Source of the DNA: Nymphaea colorata
Taxonomy: Eukaryota; Streptophyta; Magnoliopsida; Nymphaeales; Nymphaeaceae
NCBI RefSeq assembly: GCF_008831285.2
Contig: NC_045150.1
Span: forward strand, 15,685,362-15,749,361
Direction: 5' to 3'
DNA length: 64,000 nt
Positions 54,470 to 64,000 of the stretch are shown here, piece after piece. Position 1 is the first letter of the stretch. Each line of letters begins with the position of its first letter. The notes beneath the pieces were generated by a model. It had not been told where the DNA came from, searched no databases, and worked only from the letters and a program-made list of their open reading frames with translations. The translations under genes were made by a program, and so were the position numbers.

Positions 54470-56680
54470 AGTGGCCTGGTTCGCCTAATGAGCCCACAAA
54501 TTTTGGCCTGTCTGATTTTGATGATAAAAAGGCGTTGGGTATTCTGGTTGGCATTGTTTGGTAGAAAGATCAACGAAGTTGAGAGGAGGGAGGGAGGGGC
54601 GGAAGCTTCACATTTGTACAATAAATTTATTGCAATTATGGGAAATTGCATGTCAATGAATGCCAACCAACCATCTCTATACATATTTCAATTGCTTCCC
54701 AAAAAGTCTTATAAAATGGGGAAGATAAAAGAGCTGATGTGCCCATGCCATGGAAACTAGATAACCAAATCCTAAACAATCAAAAGAAGAAAAAGAAGTG
54801 AAGAACCAGAATACCTCATCTTCCTAACTCCTGTATCTTCAACCCAAGCTGACAAAACAAAAAGAGAAGGAACCATCCACGTTAGTCACATCATCTAAAC
54901 ATGAGATTCTGCACTTCAGCAGAGGCACAAAAATCAAACAAAAAAAAAACCACAATTGAAACACTGAAAAGATGATGGAACCCTAGGTTCCTTCTGTCAC
55001 ATGTGACAATCAAGCAAATCAACAACACATGAGAAATCCATACATTAATCCACAGAATTAATGCTGGAGCTAATGAATATGTTTGGCAAATGTGAGGGTC
55101 AAAGTGAAACAAAGACATTTATCCACAAAAGAAAACAACAAACATGCGGCCACCTTAAACAAAAATTTCAAAGAAAAAGCCCATATCCCCTTTAATATGC
55201 GGCCAGATTTCTCAAGCTCTTCCTTTACCTTCTACCAAGAGTTGGTCACCTGTGCATCCCTAATTCTCGCGCTCATCCAATTGAGCCGCCTGCAAGCAGA
55301 TTACATTTCATGGCCAATTTAAGAGTGAGACTGGCCAGATTCTAATTAATTTTTAATATTTCTTGAATTTTTTATTAACCATATATTTTTCTTATTTTCG
55401 ACAAATATTCGAAAGCCAAACTCCTATTCAATCCGAGCGGACCTGCAATTTGGCGATTGCTGCAAGCAGAGGAGATGAACAACAACATGACGATGGCAAA
55501 GTGAGCAACCAGCAAACTGAGCAAGGAGAAATGCCAGAAAACGAGCAACAAAGCAGGCGAATCATGGATTTTCTGATGAAACAGAAAAATTTGGGAAGCA
55601 ATGACATAGTTGAGGAACCTTTCTTCTTCTCCGCCTCTTCTGTCAGTGACAATCGGTCGATTGTGATGGATGCTTGACATCAGTGCATGCTGCAATGGCA
55701 AGGGCCACAGGGATGAGCGGAAGGTGGATTTTCACCGGAAAGGGGGCGAGGGATTGGCTTTATTGTCACAACTAACACGCCTTTTTTATGTTGAGATTTA
55801 GGAAAGGATCTACAAACCGATCCTAATGGCTCGATCCTAATTCCAGTTTCCAACATTTGTTGTAGTGAGTACTCACCGGTGGAAACCATGATGCATTAGA
55901 GGCAATTTGGTCTAAGACCCTAAAAGGCAAGAAGGAAGTTGATATGGAAGAGCAATCAACACACACGAGGGTAGCACGATAGAAATCCAACCGACATAAT
56001 CTGCCTTTTTAAGACATTATGTCCAAACAAGAATCTGAAGCCTCCAATTGATGTGGTTATAGAAAATAGGAACTTTCCAACTGCATATCCAACTAACCTT
56101 TTTGGAGTACTAGAAGGCGCTAGTAAAAAGAAAGACGCCGCAGCGAGACGAAGAGGAGCAAAACGCAATCATTCCAACCTCTCTGTTTGTCATGCATTCA
56201 ATCTTTTGTTGTCTAAAAGAATGGGGAAATCCTAGATTTACATTACCCTTCTGCAACTTAACTGGTGGGTTTGAGGGGAGAAAGAGAGAGGAAAAAGGTG
56301 GAAAAGGTTATCGTGCAACTGTGGTTCACACAAAATATGCAAATGGCTTGGGTGGGAAACTCATTCTTGTCCTGACCAAATGTAGAGGTTATTCGCTACG
56401 GTCCTCATCCTAAAGTATTGGTCGTCGGGCATAAACAAAAATATTGTAGTGACAATGTGCTAGCATGAATTTGTATTTATACATGCCTGCAGTTGAGACA
56501 CTATTTCTTGTTTAGATAGTCTATCAAAACTGGGTTCTAAAATGCAATAATATATTCTGTTGTGACCATCATGAAATATACATATGTGATGTTATGCATA
56601 GTATCTTAATATGGATGATGGTTAACATACTCATGCCCACCTCTCCATCTAACACATAAATTTGACGATAGAAACTCTTT
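54470..56680. other. Intergenic, no gene recognised
   Basis: Frames at 54467-54760, 55083-55322, 55363-55677 and 56192-56413 (plus) have no known motif. The 55363-55677 frame has a hydrophobic start and a Gln/Glu/Asp-rich middle (GDEQQHDDGKVSNQQTEQGE) and might be an exon, but nothing supports it beyond length. Confidence 0.45.
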
Positions 56681-56689
56681 TTGTAGACA

Positions 56690-57165
56690 CGATTTTATTT
56701 GAATGAATTATAAAATGAATCCTATAGTTGCTTTATTGCAATCTAGTTTGTTTTACTATTTATGACCTCTTTGTAAACGTCTTTTTATCGTAAAACCAGT
56801 TCATATAGTATCATTGTTGCATTTAATTTTTCTAAGTGCTTATTGCCTACTTGTAAGCATGATATTACTTGAGTCTATCATAAAATAAATCATGTAGTTG
56901 TGTTATCGCATGATTTTTTGTTCTTATCACATTCTTGTAAACCCAAATTTATTTTAGGATATCATAAAATGAATATTGCATTTGCATTATTAGAATCTAT
57001 TTTGTCTGACTGCTTATTGCCTTTTATTAAGCACCATGTTATCATAAAACCAATCCATACAATGATATTATTGCTTTTAATTTTTCCAAGTGTTTATCAC
57101 ATCGTTGTGAACACTATTTTATTTGACCTATGTCTTAAAACAAATCATACAATTGTGTAATAAAA
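56690..57165. repeat. Minisatellite of about 85-bp units in a three-unit higher-order repeat
   Basis: Six diverged units start near 56690, 56778, 56858, 56942, 57032 and 57112. Each has a TATCATAAAATGAATC-like core, then TTATTGC and a CTTGTAAAC-like end. Units 1 and 4, 2 and 5, and 3 and 6 match best; the TAAAACCAGT/TAAAACCAAT words of units 2 and 5 are 254 bp apart (56791, 57045). That is a higher-order repeat of three units. The frame 56900-57160 is a by-product. Confidence 0.7.
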
Positions 57166-58480
57166 TATTATAGGACTCAATCAGAGAGCTCAGAGTGCCT
57201 TGTAATCTGCGACCCACATTCGCACCCAACCCGCACCTTATTGATTTCAATTTTTTTTATCAAATTTGATATTATTAATATATTATAATAATAAACTAAC
57301 AATAATAATAAATACCCTCGCTGCACTGCCGCACCGTAATTCTTTGAGATGCATCGCACTGGCACCGGCACCGGCACCCATACCCCGCATACCGGTGACA
57401 TAGCAGAACACCCTCAAAGAAAGAAATGTAGAAGAAACTTGAGGGGGTGAGAGAAAGAAAAAATGATACTTGTTGTTGTTGAGTTTTACTGTCGCTGCTC
57501 AAGCTCTGGTGTGCTCGCCGATCGCCATAGATGGCTGGGGACTTTTTGTTGCTCAACATAAAGCCCTTACAAATAGAAGGCTATGAACAAGATTCAAGAG
57601 AGTGAGGAGAGATAAAATGGGAGAAGGAAACAGAAAAGAAGTCGACAAAAAGCCACTTATACTTGTCTTGGGAAATTTGATGTTGACCATTGTTTTCTAC
57701 ACAATTCTAGTGAAGACCCTTTTATTTTTTTCAATTATTATCCTACAACCTTTTGGGTTTCAGTAGGGGTCTGGTTGACTCACACTTTGTAAAAAAATAA
57801 TTTCAGGATCCATCCAAGAAAGATATTTGTTGCGCAGAGTAAAGTAAAGACAATGTTCAAAATCTCTTATACATGCAGCTGTCGCTGCATTACAAATCGT
57901 GCTCCTTCATTATAAAATTCTTTGTAACGTAACAATTGCATTGTAGAATGTAGCTGCATGTGTATACATCAATATTGAAGATCTATCTCACTACAGAAAG
58001 TCCCCGTACATTGGATTTAAAAACAGTTTAACACACTTTTTTTTAATTGAACTGTAAAAAAAAACGTATATATGTTTTCCCAATCACTACGTGCAACGTC
58101 AATGTATTTAAATCTAAAAATCCAAACCAACAATGTTTTCAATGTTAAAAGACACTGCTCCACAAATTAAATGAGAAAAATAAGACTCCTTTTGAGAAAC
58201 ACCAAATGTCCACCCAACTTTTCCTTTTGTTTTTCAAACAAATGCTTGATCTCGTCAAAAGTATTGAAGTAATCACCCAAATGATGAAATTATCCCTTCA
58301 GGTGAGCAGGATTTAACCCACCACCTGAAAGAAGGCCAAAGCATTAAAAAATATTAGTCACCCAAATGATGAAATTATCCCTTCAAATTGAAAATATTAT
58401 CAAGAAAATAAAACTAAAAAGGAAAAATTGCTAATTAAATGGTTTCCGTACAAACTCCAAAATTATATAGATCAAGATTG
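57166..58480. other. Intergenic with small repeats
   Basis: Three CACCGG units near 57361. A self-complementary pair ATACATGCAGCT (57870) and AGCTGCATGTGTAT (57952) may be the core of a decayed MITE. TCACCCAAATGATGAAATTA at 58273 repeats at 58358 as part of a 28-bp direct repeat. No gene is recognised. Confidence 0.5.
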
Positions 58481-61120
58481 TGTGGATGAGTTTAAGTAGA
58501 AAGATGTAACTCACTAATAGCTATATATATGTAAAAGGTATTCTGGATCTTACAACCAACATGAGCTATTAAGTGAACCAAGTTGAAGAGTACGGTTTCA
58601 AAAATGTCAATGACTAAAAGCGAGATATATATGTAAAAAAGTATCTCGGGGTTTTCGATGTGGCAACATGCAGGATTGATTATGGAATTTTGCCAATAAG
58701 GCGAAGATTTTTTGTGGAAAAATCTCGCATATAAAAAAATTAAGGAACTAGCATATAGAACCAGAAGGATCATTCCTTGTTCGTTGAAAACTGCAAACAC
58801 AAAAACTGAGGATGTTTTTCCTTTGCTAACTAAAATTAATTTTAAGTCTGATACTTGGATAGAAATAAAACAAAAGAATTAGTCAACCTGTAAAAATAAG
58901 CCAAAGAATTACCCAACATGTAAAACTAATCGAAGGCAGATATTAAAAGCACCAAAGGAAGAATATCATTTTGTTCTTCATTGTATGAAAGCTGGGAACA
59001 TCATGAAAGGTAAAATTGGCTTCTTTTTTTGGTTGGCAATCGCCAAGATTTCTTGACGTATAGATACACCTTTTGATGGAGGGAAATTGTAACAGTGAAA
59101 GCAACAGAATACTTTATTTTTCAGGGCTGATTTCATCTTTCGAACGATGTCTTTCAACATGTTTTGTGATTGACACTTGCATCGTTTCTATTTTCATATT
59201 TCACGTTAGCTATGTTTTTGTTTTAATTTACTTTTTTCTCAACAACATGGTAAGATTTAACCAAGGTTGTATGTCGAATTAAACCATGTCAAATTTACCA
59301 TCTTTCTTATACTCATCAGAACATCTGCAGCCGCACAAACAGTCTTAAGTTACCTCTAACAAACAATGTACCTTAATCACATATAGATGTACATGTTTTG
59401 GACATTAATTGAGATGGCCAAAAATCCAGTTCAAAATCCAATTTGTTGGTAGATGACATTATTTGAGACTGTTTCATTTTCAAATTCATGGCAAGTACTG
59501 TTCTCAAGAAATTCAAAGCAATTGAATAACCCAGAAATTTTCAGCACTTGTTTTCTAATGACTCAATTTCAGCAAGTGACCAGAAGGCCCATCCTACCCT
59601 TGGGCCTACACTATTATCGGCACAAAGATCAGAAGGGAAAGATCTTGTGGAAGAAAATATAAAAAAATAAAGGATGCGAAATGAAAAGCTGCTAACTAGC
59701 AGGTAAAAACTGAATGTTTCCTTGGGCTCAGCCTTCCAACCTCTTGATCCTAGAATGCAGTCCCAAACTGAAACTCAACCATCACACAGGCAAACTTAAG
59801 GTGCAGTGCACATGCATGTGGAAGCAAGAAGTCCATAGGAAAAACTGAATAAGTTTCTTTAGAACTGTCTGTTTCACAATTTTAATGAAGACTGGAAAAT
59901 ATAAAGTCATTTAAGGCTACTTCTCCAAGTTAATATAAAAAAAATCAACTATGAAACCGTTCCTTTACAAATTACAATTTTTCAATGAAATAAGTCTTGT
60001 TTATAGGGAAACATTGACTCGTTATAGAAAATATGACATCCTTTTAAAGTGCCCCTCCCACAATTAAGGAACTGAGTTTCAGAAGTTCTTAGGACTAATG
60101 AAAGGTAATGGAAGACTGATTTTTTATTTATCCTATCTCTACTGAGGAACTTCAAGACTGATAACCTTAAAAAAATTCACTCTCAGTGGATCCTGGCAAT
60201 GCAATGTGGTTGGACCCTCATGTTGGTCTGAATGAATCAGCCTTTTAGAGGAGGGTGAGTCAGGGCCTGCTACTAAAGAGCATAGCAAGTTACAAGTCTC
60301 AGTAGGACATGTATTTTTATTACTATAGGTTAGGTGAGGTTACCATTATCCTTTTTTTGGTGACGAATCTTATGTCCCTAATGAAGGGAATCTCACAATT
60401 TTTCAAGGTTTCAAAACCAAAAAGGCATGGAGGCACATGAGATCTAGCTCCAGAAAAGGTAAGATCTTTGGTGCAAAAAGAATGGACAAATGAGATAACA
60501 AAGAAAAATAAACGGCTCCAATTCCTATCTCAGTTTATTTGAAATATACCACATATATAATCATCATTCACAATCGATTGACAAGAATTTTCAGCAATCA
60601 GAAAATCCAAATACAGTAAAATTTTTCAAATAGATGAATTTCTTTGTACGACGAAGGGCGTTAAAAAGATTGAAAAGTTGTTTGACGTAATAAAATGATT
60701 GACAAACACCTGCTTCATTAATTGAAGAAAAATGTTAAAATCTTGAGCAATTTCTATGAAGAAAATGAAAAAAATCACATTTTGTACATACACTCACCCT
60801 GGTCCTTTTTTTTATTAATATTGATACTTATAAAATAGACAAAAATATTGAAGAAATTGTCAAAAAGATGTGGCCCATAAAAACCTTTCTATTCAGGTAT
60901 TTTCTTTTTATTAGGGTAAAATGGTATTTTTCATACTTAAAAACAGTGGGGCATGTGCCTGTAGGTAATTGTATAAATATAAATGGTTACTTGTAACTTT
61001 TGAGAAGAAAAATGCATCAAAGCTAATCAGTCTCATTAATTATTTATCCGGTCTAATTTGTCTAGCGACATATATATGTGTGTGTGTGTGCAAGGTGGTG
61101 CATGGATTGATGAGTTCAAT
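58481..61120. other. Intergenic, no gene recognised
   Basis: AT-rich. Frames at 58492-58800, 58978-59160 and 59073-59282 are hydrophobic, without motifs. A (TG)n tract lies at about 61077-61090. Confidence 0.5.
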
Positions 61121-61121
61121 T

Positions 61122-61656
61122 CAATGATGGTAGGAAGGTATTCATACTCCACCCCATATACTGCATTATTTGTTCATTACAAAAGAATCTCATCTTATGC
61201 TGATGTACCATCTGGCGTTCTTCTCAATGACAAACTGTCATTTATTACAGTATCATACTACTAATGGTATCAGCTTCGTTTTGAATTGAAATAACATTGT
61301 TGTATTCAATGACGTGGATGTCAAAAGAAAAAACATAGAGTAGAAAGAAAGCCCAACTCCTAGGTTGGACCACTTATCATTTGTTTGTTGGCAACCTCTT
61401 CCTAAATATGCTCAAGTGTTATTCCGTACACTAAGGCATGATCGTGTTTGCAGTACAATAACTAGAACTATGTACAAGACAATCTTAGGCATCTAAGCCT
61501 TTTATTACGAGAAACATTACTAAAAATAAATTGATATTCGAAAACTTTTCAGATCGTCCTCCAGAGGTTCTTTTATAAGGTGAGATTTTTTATACATAAC
61601 GAATGATGCAGTATACAAGGTGGAATATGAATACCTTCCTGCCATCATTGTATATA
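61122..61656. repeat. Inverted repeat with arms of about 80 bp
   Basis: 61122-61199 (ATGATGGTAGGAAGGTATTC ... AAGAATCTCATCTTAT) is largely the reverse complement of 61576-61656. By eye the arms share most positions (GGAAGGTATTCATA, TATACTGCAT, AATCTCA), with a spacer of about 375 bp. It may be a MITE, transposon ends, or a hairpin-forming locus. The frames over each arm (61058-61264 plus, 61590-61814 minus) are by-products or fragments. Confidence 0.7.
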
Positions 61657-62069
61657 TACAAGAAAATCTCTTGTCGAGTGAACCAAATTGACTTCAGACT
61701 CTGATTCTTTCGAGCAACTTCTCTACATACCTTCAACTCTTGCAACCTTTCCACAGACAATAGACTGCCCTCACCACCATCATTTCTAATTACCATGGTA
61801 CTGTCATCTGTCAACAGCTGACCATTGCATCACATGGCTGAGTTTTGTTCCCCCTTAGCACCTGGATGCAGAAGGAACACATTGCGTAAGACATATTTTT
61901 GGTTGAAAGGCATGGAAATATTTACTAGAGGCTATAAGTGTTTTCTTGAGGGGTACAAATTATGTTTGTGCTATTCTTTAATCATAATAACCTATACAGG
62001 TGATGAACGCAACTGGGACAGTCCAATACCGATGATGATTACAACTGGTATAGATCTCTAACGAGGAGG

Positions 62070-62245
62070 TAGTTTGCAGTCATATATACTTATACCGGTG
62101 AAATGTCTCGCCGCTACGCCGCTAAGGTATTTATACCGGTGTTCTCTAGCACCAGTAGAAATTTCACCGCTGTAAACCTATAACAGCGATTACCACCGCT
62201 ATATTACCAGAACCCATAAGGTAACCACCACTGTTATTTGAATCA
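62070..62245. mobile_element. Possible DNA-transposon subterminal region, ACCGCTAT/ACCGGTG repeats
   Basis: ATACCGGTGAAATG, ATACCGGTGTTCTCTAG, TTCACCGCTGTAAACC, ACCACCGCTATATTACC and ACCACTGTTATTTG occur within about 150 bp. Such clustered short motifs in both orientations are seen at CACTA-type ends. No terminal inverted pair or target duplication was found. Confidence 0.4.
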
Positions 62246-62870
62246 CACAACTCAACGCACGAAATGTGCACCTCGAGTGCCTACCTATCGCTCATGTCTA
62301 TCTCTCCCTCTACCTCTGTTTTGTAATTAATGCTTGTATTTTTTTTTTCATTTTTCTATTTCACATTGTTTTTGTTTAATTTTTTTCTCAGCCGCATGGT
62401 AGAATTAGATAAAAGCGATAAGTGTTAATTTATTGAAGGTTGTTTGTTGAATGAAATAGTGTAAGTTAATAAATGTTGGATAAAAATCATAGAGTTTAGT
62501 GAATTTATTGAACTTATAACCATTTGACCAAACCGGTGCTCTCATGAGTTTGTTGTTTAAATAAACCAAAGTAATGTTTTTTTTCATCCGCAGTACTTGT
62601 AAGGAATTAAATATTTTACAAACTTTTATGTATAATTGTTGATAACAACTAATTAAACTTTCTCGCAAATAGCAAATCAGAGCCATCCTTCATGTCTGAT
62701 TTTGGCACCAGAAAAAAAATGGTTTTTTTGCTCTTGTTTTTAATTTCTGACATGATTTTTGTTGATATAATATGTTAGATTATTTTTGCCATGAAACTTA
62801 AGCTTCACTATGCATCGCTTAGCTACACATTGCATCACCAACTTAGTGCATCGCTTTGCCTTGTTGTACT
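62246..62870. other. Intergenic, no gene recognised
   Basis: AT-rich sequence beyond the 3' edge of the SEC16-like fragment. No motif. Confidence 0.5.
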
Positions 62871-63644
62871 TCACAACAAATCAGCAGTTTCACCAATTAG
62901 GCCCTTCTCAACGATTTCCTCTTGGGGATCTAGAACAAAAGAACTATCAAAGACAGAAGATGAAGACGACTGCAGGCCATCATTGATTGCATCAGTTTGC
63001 TGTGTTCTCCCTTGAACAAAACCAGCTTGATTTTGCGATTGAGATTGCAAAGACGTTGAAGAGAATGTGGTGCCATGCTCCCCTGTAGTCTGTCTAGATG
63101 TATTTTCATCCATTCTGCAAATAAATCTGAATGAGAACTAAAACCACCAGAATCATTATCGCCCATACCTGTATGAAAGCTACTCCACTGCACCTCCTTC
63201 ATGCTCGCCCGGGTCTGCTTAGAACCCTTAACAGACGGAAAATCTGCTTCCAAATTGTTCAGATGGGCATTGGCACCCGCACCATGTGCAACCAACTCTA
63301 CTGGTATGGCAGACTCGTTGGACTCAACAAGCACATCGGAACTACTCCCTTCTGCAACCTGATTTACTTTCTCTGGTTTGAATTCGACCGAGTTACTGAC
63401 ACTAAAGGAGCCAGCTTTTCTGGCAACAGCCTCGTCCACCTGAACCTGTGAATGGTACTCCAATTCACTCAAGGAAAGTTTCGCTAGAGAAGTGTCAGCA
63501 GGGAGCTCAGTTGATCCCATCCGAATCATTACCCTCCTGTAACTCAGCTGCAGAAGAACCAACAATCCGAAACTCATCATCCACAAGCTTGTCAAAGAAA
63601 CCTTCATCCGTCTGATCCTGCATAAGAAATGGAGAAGCCGCCAT
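62871..63644 (-). pseudogene. SEC16-like COPII scaffold gene, 5' end, frameshifted
   Basis: The minus-strand ATG at 63642-63644 opens MAASPFLMQDQTDEGFFDKL and VDDEF, the N-terminus typical of plant SEC16 (MAIGO5) proteins. After EGNDSDG at about 63515 the frame changes to STELPADTSLAKLSLSE, then runs through a Ser/Val/Glu-rich acidic stretch to FSSHSDLFAE, near the FGSYSDFF-type motif of the family. A second change at about 63112 gives MDENTSRQTTGEHG and SSVFDSSFVLDPQ, ending at a stop at 62871. SEC16 marks ER exit sites and helps COPII coat assembly; the conserved central domain is absent here. It is either a truncated pseudogene or the first exon of a real gene with sequence errors. TTTATTTGCAG at the second break also looks like a splice acceptor. 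Confidence 0.7.
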
Positions 63645-64000
63645 TGATATAACAGAAAGCAGAAAGAAATGCTCAAAATGTCAGATCGAAACACCCAACT
63701 TCCTTGTGAACGATAATTCGAATGGTCTTCACTGGAATCCACCTTGACTAACAAAATTAACAGCAACCAAGACCTTAATAGTCCTGGACCACATACCCAA
63801 AAGCGATGAATCACAAATCAAACCATCAACAAACCAAAATGAGCAACGAGAATAAATTTCAAAAAAAAAAAAAAACTTGGTCGAAAAGGGGAGTCATGAC
63901 CGTTGTTACACATGTAGATGAAATTATATCAGAAACCAACTGGATGGCACAAGGAAGACCCTTCTCCCTCCTCCAGAAAACCAGTCGTGGTTCGGAAAAA
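63645..64000 (-). other. Upstream flank of the SEC16-like fragment
   Basis: Possible 5' untranslated region or promoter. It has an A-rich run near 63860 (T-rich in sense). No TATA box at a clear distance. The long frame that crosses it (to 63814) is upstream of the likely start at 63644. Confidence 0.4.

Noticed and set aside
58492-58800. Possible small membrane protein of 102 codons
   Set aside because: The hydrophobicity reflects AT-rich sequence with duplicated TATATATGTAAAA words; no start context or homology.
61250-61275. TGGTATCAGCTT as a copia primer binding site
   Set aside because: No LTR edge lies beside it and no copia coding text follows.
63131-63451. 106-codon plus-strand frame near the right end
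   Set aside because: It is antisense to the SEC16-like coding sequence.

Overview
The window is plant nuclear DNA, probably from a flowering plant other than a grass. It holds TIR-NBS-LRR (TNL) immune-receptor sequence, which grasses lack, together with P-class PPR sequence, a SEC16-like sequence, TAT-lineage Ty3/gypsy, Ty1/copia and L1-type LINE elements, and AT-rich intergenic DNA. I cannot name the species. Two runs of exactly 100 N (12507-12606, 52634-52733) are assembly gaps. Almost everything recognisable is a mobile element or a broken gene. The only long intact coding region is the pol ORF of a TAT-type retrotransposon (13090-16524). I found no CRISPR array, bacterial operon, rRNA or convincing tRNA.

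Layout. 1-1565: duplicated segment (second copy at about 47.2-47.9 kb) carrying a LINE fragment. 1566-5640: LINE copy A, minus strand, 5'-truncated. 5.8-7.04 kb: degenerate and tandem repeats. 7205-10151: lone gypsy LTR, minus strand. 11.38-12.05 kb: first TIR pseudogene, minus strand. 12.5-21.4 kb: TAT gypsy element, with G-patch ORF, pol, polypurine tract and a long 3' LTR; its 5' part is missing at the gap. 21.4-26.8 kb: intergenic with short inverted-repeat elements and a duplicated 290-bp block. 26.87-27.26 plus 32.03-32.13 kb: second TIR pseudogene, split by LINE copy B (27256-32027) with an 11-bp target-site duplication; the paralogous TIR at 11.8 kb keeps the empty site. 32.6-34.5 kb: a PPR gene broken into converging halves with a 137-bp segment present three times. 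36083-36426: hAT-like MITE. 36767-39298: LTR of the same family as the 7.2-10.2 kb one, in opposite orientation. 39.3-41.8 kb: truncated copia, minus strand. 41777-46.4 kb: second copia, plus strand, with a gypsy RNase H fragment inside. 48.69-49.34 kb: unidentified 217-codon ORF. 49472-50507: hAT-like transposon with 8-bp target-site duplication. 50.70-52.63 kb: TNL pseudogene (NB-ARC plus LRR), minus strand, ending at the second gap; a copia-like LTR lies just beyond it. 53.2-54.4 kb: 690-bp tandem duplication. 56.69-57.16 kb: minisatellite with three-unit higher-order structure. 61.12-61.66 kb: 80-bp inverted repeat. 62.87-63.64 kb: SEC16-like gene 5' end, minus strand, frameshifted.

How it fits together. 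This looks like a decayed resistance-gene neighbourhood: three TNL remnants, all minus strand, spread over about 41 kb and separated by nested retroelements. No working pathway can be built from these genes. The informative content is the order of insertion, duplication and inversion events. I did not find a clearly new biological system; the best leads are the flippable PPR pseudogene, the LINE with an empty paralogous site, and the unidentified ORF at 48.7 kb.
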